Positions 1-5,120 of a stretch of DNA of 8,975 nt are shown here, in pieces. Positions within the stretch are counted from its first letter, which is position 1; each line of letters starts with the position of its first letter. Made by a program: the position numbers and the translations under genes. The DNA is from UBA5359 sp028699365 [NCBI: bacterium] (GTDB lineage Bacteria; UBP13; UBA5359), in the NCBI GenBank assembly GCA_028699365.1, contig JAQVUQ010000088.1:1-8975 (forward strand), written 5' to 3'. The notes under the pieces are model-generated. The model had not been told where the DNA came from. It made no database searches and saw only the letters and a program-made list of their open reading frames with translations.

Positions 1-2
1 TT

Positions 3-164
3 ATGGGCTGGAACCTGAAAATACCCGTGCCTGACGAGATAGATGCGGAGAAGCTGGCCGACGGCTTGAAACGGCACCCAGTCATACAGAAGCATCTGAC
101 CTGCAATTTCGAAGCATGTGCTCTGGTCTGTCCTTTATCCAGGCAGGCAAATCAAAGAAATTAA
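3..164 (+). CDS. C-terminal tail of an unrecognised protein (5'-truncated)
   Basis: One plus-strand frame stays open from the left edge to a TAA at 162-164, giving about 53 residues. The other two plus frames stop within the first 35 bases. The first 100 bases have coding-like composition (GAT GCG GAG AAG CTG GCC GAC GGC). The peptide starts GWNLKIPVPDEIDAEKLADGL and later has two cysteines in CNFEACALVCP. I do not recognise the family. An ATG stands at position 3, but the window starts two bases earlier and no ribosome binding site can be seen, so this is more likely the end of a longer gene than a short complete one. It converges on the minus-strand GH39 gene, with the hairpin at 257-290 between them. 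Confidence 0.4.
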   Translation: MGWNLKIPVPDEIDAEKLADGLKRHPVIQKHLTCNFEACALVCPLSRQANQRN

Positions 165-256
165 AGCAACTGATGATTGCCTGTCAGGTCACTGCCCAGG
201 TTCCTGAAGATTGAAGTGGAAATCGGGAACTGAGAAACAAAGACTAAAAGAGAAGT

Positions 257-290
257 AAGCCCCCCCTGCAGCTTATTGCAGGGGGGGCTT
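257..290. terminator. Strong GC-rich hairpin, probable bidirectional terminator
   Basis: AAGCCCCCCCTGCA (257-270) and TGCAGGGGGGGCTT (277-290) are perfect reverse complements, giving a 14-bp stem with the 6-nt loop GCTTAT. It lies between the 3' ends of two convergent genes, 34 bases past the GH39 stop on the minus strand. The minus-strand transcript leaving the stem reads ACTTCTCTTTTAGT, a T-rich though interrupted tail. The plus-strand side reads GTTGGTATCCG, with no T tract. It therefore fits a Rho-independent terminator best for the minus-strand operon, with possible weaker action on the gene entering from the left. Confidence 0.85.
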
Positions 291-324
291 GTTGGTATCC
301 GTTTACGCTTGTTATGCCTGAGCT

Positions 325-1866
325 CTACGCTCTACTTACAGTAAGCAAGAAGCACTCTCCGGGATATATCTGCATCTTGCCGCAACTGCACAAGCCATCC
401 TGCACCGGGATATATCTATCGGACAACAATAGGGGAATACCATAATCTTGTATGTCTATATCGCCTTTGTCGGTTGAGCTGTAATGTTGCAATTGTCTCC
501 AGGCAGCATAGGTATTATGTGCTCTGGTATAGCCTACTAAACGTACATGTGCGCTATTGAGATCATCCGGTAGGTTTATCACTTTTATTTCCGTAGTCGA
601 CGGGAGTGCGTTGTTTGCAGGATCAGGATCATGATGCCAGAACAGCACGCGTAATGTGCCATCCATTACTGTTGATAGTGCATCGATATTATTAGTATCT
701 ACCATCCGGTGCACATGGCAAATATCTCCTCTTAATTCCTTCAAAAGCCGATATGCACCCATTACCGGTCTTTCGGTTCCAGAGTAGTTGAAGAGCGTAC
801 GCTGGCCATTGAAGTCAACTCTGGAGGCAGGCTGTGTTTCCCACGTCCATTCTGAAAAGCCCCAATAAATTAAAACATCAAAATGCAAGTGCAGCAATTC
901 TTTGATAAACTTCAGGGTAAAGGCTGCGGCATGCAAATCGTTACGATATGTCACCGGAAAAGTTTGAGAATCTTTAGCTCCTCCCCAGGTGATTCCCCAT
1001 TCTGTCAGCAGCATGGGAATATCCAAGGGACAGTACCGAGTTACAAGGTTTTTAATTTCCAGCAAGCGGCTTAAACTGTTAGCCATATTAGGTGCTCTAT
1101 CCGGAGAATTGGAGTAGAGATGAATAGAGATAAAGTCAAGAGGAGAGCTATTGCTGCCATTGGCGAAATTTGTACCATGATAACAGTGTTTGATAAACTC
1201 ACGAAGAAAAATTGTATTGCCTGCCATGGCAGGGCCGCCGACTTTCAGTTGATCGCAGGCATCCTTTACGCCCTTGACCGTCCAATCATACATCAGGCAA
1301 TAATCGTCGATACAATTCTGCATGGAGCGCCTATACCCGTGTAGCGGCTTATATCCGGCCCAGAAATGATGGTCTGGTTCATTCCAGAATTCGAAGTACC
1401 AGCTTGCCACCTCGTCTTGACCGTAATTGCGAATGAGAAAGTGGACAAATTTATTGACAAAAGCCGACCAACCTTGCACATTGCCTCCAAAGCCTAGAGG
1501 GTGGTCTTTATCAGCGAATGCATCCGGAATAATGCTCAGTTCTATAATAGGCTTGATCCCGGCATCCAGTATGGTATCAATACACTTCCTTTGGTCTTCA
1601 AAAGCTTGCCAGTTTGCCAATTCGGTCTCGTTATGCCTGAATATGCCATGGCAGCGTATCCAGCGAAAAGTATCCAATTCCTTTAACTTTTGCCATACCG
1701 GGCGCAATTGCGGCAGAAGGATGTCAAAGAAATTATCAAAACCGAATCCGGTTCCCGGACGATTGAAAGTCCATTCGGTCTCGGAACAATCGACACATAA
1801 TTCTTCTGTGTAAGTATTTTTATGGAAGTTTATCAACTCCTGTTTGTCAAGCATGGCGAGTTCCAC
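325..1866 (-). CDS. Glycoside hydrolase family 39 protein (beta-xylosidase-like), cytoplasmic
   Basis: Likely a retaining glycosidase that hydrolyses beta-xylosides or similar short oligosaccharides inside the cell. Numbering here is from an ATG at 1905. The TIM-barrel core runs from about residue 50 to 400. The acid/base site is FEFWNEPD (171-178, Glu176), the nucleophile site is LLTEWG (299-304, Glu302), and the family-typical strands RCHGIF and FISIHLYS are present. A C-terminal beta region of about 110 residues follows. No signal peptide or membrane segment is seen. The start is ambiguous. The open frame extends to an ATG at 1905 that overlaps the upstream stop as TAATG, but AGGAGG lies 5 nt before an in-frame GTG at 1866, which I prefer (513 aa against 526). 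It is the last gene of the minus-strand operon, just upstream of the hairpin at 257-290. GH39 also includes alpha-L-iduronidases and other activities, so the substrate is not settled. Confidence 0.9.
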   Translation of the reverse strand: MELAMLDKQELINFHKNTYTEELCVDCSETEWTFNRPGTGFGFDNFFDILLPQLRPVWQKLKELDTFRWIRCHGIFRHNETELANWQAFEDQRKCIDTILDAGIKPIIELSIIPDAFADKDHPLGFGGNVQGWSAFVNKFVHFLIRNYGQDEVASWYFEFWNEPDHHFWAGYKPLHGYRRSMQNCIDDYCLMYDWTVKGVKDACDQLKVGGPAMAGNTIFLREFIKHCYHGTNFANGSNSSPLDFISIHLYSNSPDRAPNMANSLSRLLEIKNLVTRYCPLDIPMLLTEWGITWGGAKDSQTFPVTYRNDLHAAAFTLKFIKELLHLHFDVLIYWGFSEWTWETQPASRVDFNGQRTLFNYSGTERPVMGAYRLLKELRGDICHVHRMVDTNNIDALSTVMDGTLRVLFWHHDPDPANNALPSTTEIKVINLPDDLNSAHVRLVGYTRAHNTYAAWRQLQHYSSTDKGDIDIQDYGIPLLLSDRYIPVQDGLCSCGKMQIYPGECFLLTVSRA

Positions 1867-1871
1867 ATTAA

Positions 1872-1877
1872 CCTCCT
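1872..1877 (-). promoter_or_regulatory. Shine-Dalgarno sequence that decides the GH39 start
   Basis: On the minus strand AGGAGG is followed by TTAAT and then GTG at 1866-1864, in frame with the GH39 protein. The 5-nt spacing is good. The alternative ATG at 1905 has only a poor AGG two bases before it, inside the end of the upstream gene. Confidence 0.7.
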
Positions 1878-1904
1878 GATTGCTAATAATAAGATCATTG
1901 AACA

Positions 1905-3014
1905 TTACCTGGGAGCAGCAGTTGATTCCCTGATAATAATGTCGGGAGGTAACAACTCTGTTCCTTCCGGGACAGAACCTTTCTGCAAGGCTTCAATAAG
2001 CTTGCGTACACCACGGCGGCCAATCTCCTCTAAAGGCTGCCTCACAGTAGTCAGTGGCGGGTGCCAGTGGTCTGCAACCGGCGGATCATCAAATCCGACC
2101 AGGGAGACGGTTTGAGGAACGGATATGTTTTTCTCTTTCAGGATATTAGCTATTGTAATCAATGGCATTTCCGCTGGAACAAAGAAAGCCGTGGGTAGTG
2201 GAATATCGTCTATCCACTTACTGTATTGAGAATGAGCGGTCTTCTGCTCATTTGGCTCCCAGAAAGCATGTATCCATCTTGGGTCCGGTTTTAATCCCAG
2301 TTCACCGGTGATCGATTGAAAAGCATGCAGCCGCTGCGCTATGTCCACGCTGTTATTGAACATATTAGCGCACATAGCGATATCCTTATGTCCCAGGGAT
2401 ACCAGGTGCTCGACCACCATCTTAACGCCCAGATAGTTATCAACGTCAACGCAAGGCAGAGCCTTGTTGTTGAATGAAGCGGATACGCAGACAAATGGGA
2501 TATGCTGCTGATATAAATCCAGCATGACAGCTTCTTCTTGTAAGCTGGAGGATAACATCAGTAAGCCATCAACGTTAGCATCCTTAAAAAATTCTGAATA
2601 TTTATCCGTCTCAAGCCGTTGGAATATGACTTTGGCGCCTATATCGCAGGCTTCATTAAAAATCCCATTGAAAACAGGTCCCCAGTAATTATTCCTTTTA
2701 TTGACATCATTATTACCGATGTTAATACATATCAAGGGCCCGGAGGAATTCCGGCGTTGTTGTATTTCATCCGAGATGAATGTTCCTTTCCCTCTGATGG
2801 TTGCCAGCCAGCCATCTCTGACAAGCTCCATAATTGCTCGGTCAACCATTGGCCTGCTTGCGTGCAATTTGTGGCATAAACCTATGCGATCAGGCATTCT
2901 TTCTCCACTTTGGAGATCGCCTTTTTCGATATTCTCAATAACCATTTCCTTGATTTGCAGATAGAGCGGCTTGATATCATATCTGTCAAACTCTCGATAC
3001 AAGGTTATAGGCAT
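1905..3014 (-). CDS. GntR/LacI-type chimeric transcriptional repressor (AraR-like architecture)
   Basis: Predicted sugar-responsive DNA-binding regulator of 369 aa. Residues about 15-81 form a GntR-type winged helix-turn-helix: KPLYLQIKEMVIENI, then SRPMVDRAIMELVRDGW, then the wing RGKGTFIS. Residues about 93-369 form a LacI-family/periplasmic-binding-protein-type effector domain, with the near-terminal signature VSLVGFDDPPVADHWHPPLT and TTVRQP (about 303-328). This fusion is the architecture of Bacillus AraR, where a sugar releases the protein from its operators. The gene begins 5 nt after the URO-D stop, and its AGGT Shine-Dalgarno is made from the last codons of that gene. The stop lies 38 nt before the preferred GH39 GTG. 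It probably represses its own operon and perhaps the divergent one by binding the palindromes at 4175-4255. The ligand cannot be read from the sequence, though a GH39 product is the natural guess. Confidence 0.9.
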   Translation of the reverse strand: MPITLYREFDRYDIKPLYLQIKEMVIENIEKGDLQSGERMPDRIGLCHKLHASRPMVDRAIMELVRDGWLATIRGKGTFISDEIQQRRNSSGPLICINIGNNDVNKRNNYWGPVFNGIFNEACDIGAKVIFQRLETDKYSEFFKDANVDGLLMLSSSLQEEAVMLDLYQQHIPFVCVSASFNNKALPCVDVDNYLGVKMVVEHLVSLGHKDIAMCANMFNNSVDIAQRLHAFQSITGELGLKPDPRWIHAFWEPNEQKTAHSQYSKWIDDIPLPTAFFVPAEMPLITIANILKEKNISVPQTVSLVGFDDPPVADHWHPPLTTVRQPLEEIGRRGVRKLIEALQKGSVPEGTELLPPDIIIRESTAAPR

Positions 3015-3019
3015 TTCAA

Positions 3020-4087
3020 TTACCTGCTTTCCAACAACTTATAGTAATAATTGTAGTTTGCAATGGGTATATCGTAGTCTATGGAATGCGTGCCGATTAT
3101 AACTCCACCATCTTGCGCGACTTCAATAACCGATTTCACGTTCCGTTCTATATCCTGGCGTGTTCCCTTGGCAAGCACATGTATGTTACATATCCCGCCT
3201 ATCAGGGCCAGCTTCTTTCCATATTTGGCCTTAACTTCCGGCACAGTCATTCCTGCCGACGGGTTCACCCCTTGTAAACCGGTAAACCCGGCCTCGATAA
3301 GCAAGTCAAGGAGCGGCAGACAGTTGCCGTCACAGTGGAGTATAACGTTACTAGCCCCCAGGCTTTTCCAGTACCCGATCACTCGCTTGTAAGGCTCCAG
3401 GTATACCTGCTCGAAGGTATCCGGGCTTATTACTGAAGATTTGTTGTTGCCTAATTCATCGTAAACCCATATAGCTGTGTCCCAGGTATCTGTCGTTTCC
3501 AGCGCTTTGGCTCCGACATCGCCGAGAAAGCCTGACAGCCTATCTGCCAGGGAACGTGCAAACCCCTTATCTTCCATCAGATCGATCAGTAGTTCGAACT
3601 CTCCCCGCAGATAGTAGCTGGACATAAAAAGGCCCATTACTCCGGTTACCGGACAGAAGCGCTGTGCGGCCTGCCTGGCCCGGTCCTTATAGCCGGCAAT
3701 ATTATCCTGAGTCCAGGGGTCTTCCCAAACAAGAGTATCCAAAGTTTTCTTCTCATTAAGGGCCACTTCCATTACCTCGAAGAATGTGCCGGAATGGCTG
3801 CACCTCTGCAGCCTGTTCCAACTGTCCCGGTGGAAGAAGGTATCCGTGCCCGTTTCCTCGGTGCTCACGCGACTTGTGAACGGTCCTTCCTGCATGGCAA
3901 GGATAGAATCAGAACCGATATCTGTCTCTGGGTAATAGTCATATATATTTACGCTCTCGCCCGGACTGCACTCTCGCCGCCATTTCTCGATATACCCAGG
4001 TAAAAACACTTCGTAGCGTGGTACTCTGTCCGGTTTGTGGTGGCTCAATGCGGCCTTGACTCTCTCTTGTATGGTAATTGCATTCAC
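3020..4087 (-). CDS. Uroporphyrinogen decarboxylase (URO-D) superfamily protein, not a haem enzyme by context
   Basis: A 355-residue protein of normal length for the URO-D/corrinoid-methyltransferase superfamily. It opens with ITIQERVKAALSHHKPDRVP, the usual N-terminus of this group. Later marks are VYDELGNN (208-215), VILHCDGNC (248-256), GFTGLQGVNPSAGM (267-280) and LIGGICNIHVL (295-305). It ends with GTHSIDYDIPIANY. Authentic HemE has a different N-terminus and sits with haem genes. MtaA/MtbA methyltransferases bind zinc with an H-X-C...C pattern, but here the histidine is followed directly by cysteine (HCDGNC, 251-256). The activity is therefore open: a methyl transfer is possible but unproven. 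The start is GTG at 4087, with GGGGA 7 nt upstream; nearby ATGs are out of frame. It is the first gene of the operon and is 5 nt from the regulator gene. Confidence 0.85.
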   Translation of the reverse strand: MNAITIQERVKAALSHHKPDRVPRYEVFLPGYIEKWRRECSPGESVNIYDYYPETDIGSDSILAMQEGPFTSRVSTEETGTDTFFHRDSWNRLQRCSHSGTFFEVMEVALNEKKTLDTLVWEDPWTQDNIAGYKDRARQAAQRFCPVTGVMGLFMSSYYLRGEFELLIDLMEDKGFARSLADRLSGFLGDVGAKALETTDTWDTAIWVYDELGNNKSSVISPDTFEQVYLEPYKRVIGYWKSLGASNVILHCDGNCLPLLDLLIEAGFTGLQGVNPSAGMTVPEVKAKYGKKLALIGGICNIHVLAKGTRQDIERNVKSVIEVAQDGGVIIGTHSIDYDIPIANYNYYYKLLESR

Positions 4088-4167
4088 ATTTTTATCCCCA
4101 TTATTTCTTTCTCTGCTTGCATATCCGGAGCAATACCGGGACTGCCGTAAAGCTATATATACCAGTT

Positions 4168-4197
4168 ATTAAAGCATATATAGGCTATATATGTCAA
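4168..4197 (-). promoter_or_regulatory. Predicted promoter for the URO-D/regulator/GH39 operon
   Basis: On the minus strand a perfect -35 TTGACA (4197-4192) is followed by an 18-nt spacer and TTTAAT (4173-4168), a 5/6 match to the -10 consensus. Transcription would start near 4161, leaving a leader of about 73 nt before the GTG. The spacer contains almost the whole 19-bp palindrome at 4175-4193. A second minus-strand TTGACA at 4228-4223 has no good -10 at normal spacing. Confidence 0.55.
4175..4193. promoter_or_regulatory. 19-bp perfect odd palindrome, candidate operator
   Basis: CATATATAG, one central G, then CTATATATG: the two 9-bp arms are exact reverse complements. It fills the -35/-10 spacer of the predicted minus-strand promoter, the classic place for a repressor site. 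An extra copy of GCTATATAT (4152-4160) repeats 4184-4192 at a distance of 32 bp, about three helical turns, on the same face of the DNA. I infer binding by the adjacent GntR/LacI-type regulator. Confidence 0.55.
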
Positions 4198-4203
4198 TTA
4201 AAT

Positions 4204-4213
4204 GTTTGCAAAC
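4204..4213. promoter_or_regulatory. 10-bp palindrome GTTTGCAAAC, possible regulator site
   Basis: GTTTGCAAAC is self-complementary and sits midway between the two divergent promoters. The shape recalls LacI-family sites, but the centre is GC and not the usual CG. A 10-bp palindrome in AT-rich DNA can also arise by chance, so support is weak. Confidence 0.3.
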
Positions 4214-4218
4214 CAATA

Positions 4219-4255
4219 TTAATGTCAATAATATGTTAGATAATATTGACATTAA
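4219..4255. repeat. 12-bp inverted repeat, 13-bp spacer, overlapping the plus-strand -35
   Basis: TTAATGTCAATA (4219-4230) and TATTGACATTAA (4244-4255) are exact reverse complements separated by 13 bp, so the arms are 25 bp apart. The right arm contains the TTGACA -35 of the plus-strand promoter. A third copy of the core ATTGACAT occurs on the minus strand at 4198-4191, 31 bp from the copy at 4229-4222. This fits a two-half-site operator or an activator/repressor site controlling both directions. Confidence 0.6.
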
Positions 4256-4274
4256 CAGATATGATGATTATACT
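4246..4274 (+). promoter_or_regulatory. Near-consensus sigma70-type promoter for the pseudopilin operon
   Basis: TTGACA (4246-4251), exactly 17 nt, then TATACT (4269-4274), a 5/6 match to TATAAT. Predicted initiation is near 4281, about 29 nt before the ATG at 4310. The -35 is embedded in the right arm of the inverted repeat at 4219-4255, so a bound regulator would compete with RNA polymerase. Confidence 0.7.
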
Positions 4275-4309
4275 ACTTGTAATAGCTTCGCTAAGAGAGA
4301 GGATGCTTT

Positions 4310-5071
4310 ATGAAAGGAAGGTGTAGTATGCAAGGTGTCTTGTATAAAGACAGGCAAGGTGGAGAGACTTTAGGGACTATATATTATAAAGATATACGGC
4401 GTTGGAAAGGTAGAGCGGCGTTACTTAAAGAGAATGGGTTTACGCTTATGGAATTACTAGTTGTTATAGCAGTCATAGCAATTCTCGCATCAATACTTTT
4501 TCCTGTGTTCAATAAGGTAAGGGAGAAAGGTAGGCAAGTGACCTGCCAGAGTAATCTTAGACAGATAGGGATGGCTATGTTGATGTATGCACAAGACTAT
4601 GACAGCTGTTTACCCATGTATCAATCCGGTGGTTACTTTTGGTATTTCAGATTAAGCACCTATTTGAGTCGGCCATTAAACCAGGCTGTAGGAGTAAATT
4701 ACTTGATATGCCCTTCTCTAGATAGTGAGAAAGAAAAAACTTATGGGGTTACAGGTACAGTATCTTATGGAGCTAACTACGGAAATGTATTCAATACCAC
4801 CAAACCTTGTGGCGTGGATGAAATTTCGCTCAAGACTTTTCTTGTTGGAGACGCTGTAGGTACCAACATTTATAGTCCAAAGACTTATCCCTTTAAGGTT
4901 GATAGCGATGGTGATGGCATCAATGATACGACTGCAACTTGGTCCCTTCCATACAATCGAATGATAACTCGGCATAACGGGGGGGCTAATTTCGTTTTTG
5001 CAGATGGCTCTGTGCGCTGGATAGCTCTTAGCAAATGGTTGGCTAATAGTGATGATATCTGGGGACCGTAG
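4310..5071 (+). CDS. Pseudopilin-like protein with prepilin cleavage site and C-terminal H-X9-DG motif
   Basis: An exported protein of 253 aa with a type IV prepilin/type II secretion-style N-terminus. Residues 43-63 read G-FTLMELLVVIAVIAILASI: prepilin peptidase would cut between G43 and F44, the +5 glutamate is E48, and the hydrophobic helix anchors the protein in the inner membrane before pilus assembly. SNLRQIGMAMLMYAQDYD (81-98) and the C-terminal RHNGGANFVFADG (H222 to D232-G233) match the H-X9-DG, DUF1559-like group known from Planctomycetes-related bacteria and Armatimonadota. DSDGDGIND (198-206) looks like a calcium-binding loop. The leader before the cleavage site is long, 43 residues. 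A second ATG at 4328, with GGAAGG 6 nt upstream, would shorten it to 37. The ATG at 4310 also has a good site (GAGAGAGGA, 6-nt spacer). It is the first gene of the plus-strand operon, 49 nt before the next gene's start. Its role is unknown; a minor structural pilin or a surface-display protein is plausible. Confidence 0.88.
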   Translation: MKGRCSMQGVLYKDRQGGETLGTIYYKDIRRWKGRAALLKENGFTLMELLVVIAVIAILASILFPVFNKVREKGRQVTCQSNLRQIGMAMLMYAQDYDSCLPMYQSGGYFWYFRLSTYLSRPLNQAVGVNYLICPSLDSEKEKTYGVTGTVSYGANYGNVFNTTKPCGVDEISLKTFLVGDAVGTNIYSPKTYPFKVDSDGDGINDTTATWSLPYNRMITRHNGGANFVFADGSVRWIALSKWLANSDDIWGP

Positions 5072-5109
5072 CATATCTAACCGTTGTCATATATGGAAAT
5101 GCCTTGAAC

Positions 5110-5115
5110 AGGAGG
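5110..5115 (+). promoter_or_regulatory. Shine-Dalgarno sequence that sets the start of the 1115-aa protein
   Basis: AGGAGG followed by AGAAA and ATG at 5121. The open frame continues upstream to an ATG at 5049 inside the pseudopilin gene, but that start has no such site and would put 24 polar residues before a clear signal peptide. The start at 5121 is therefore the real one. Confidence 0.9.
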
Positions 5116-5120
5116 AGAAA

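Noticed and set aside
3-164. Complete small gene starting at the ATG at position 3
   Set aside because: The window starts two bases earlier, so no ribosome binding site can be seen, and a truncated longer gene is the simpler reading.
257-290. Inverted repeat as an insertion-sequence end or attachment site
   Set aside because: There is no transposase, partner repeat or target duplication; position and shape between convergent genes fit a terminator.
1427-1813. 128-codon plus-strand open frame
   Set aside because: It lies wholly opposite the GH39 gene, shows no recognisable domain, and the GH39 frame carries the catalytic motifs.
3020-4087. HemE (haem biosynthesis)
   Set aside because: Superfamily membership is clear, but the N-terminus, the HCDGNC motif and the sugar-operon context do not fit an authentic uroporphyrinogen decarboxylase.
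4088-4309. Riboswitch, such as a cobalamin type, ahead of the URO-D gene
   Set aside because: The region is short and AT-rich, the predicted leader is only about 73 nt, and I see no conserved aptamer boxes; the palindromes look like protein sites.
4718-5074. 118-codon minus-strand open frame
   Set aside because: It is opposite the pseudopilin coding sequence and has no motif; the plus frame has the prepilin and H-X9-DG signatures.
5049-5120. Upstream extension of the 1115-aa protein to an ATG at 5049
   Set aside because: It overlaps the end of the pseudopilin gene, lacks a ribosome binding site, and would bury the signal peptide behind 24 polar residues; AGGAGG sits just before the ATG at 5121.
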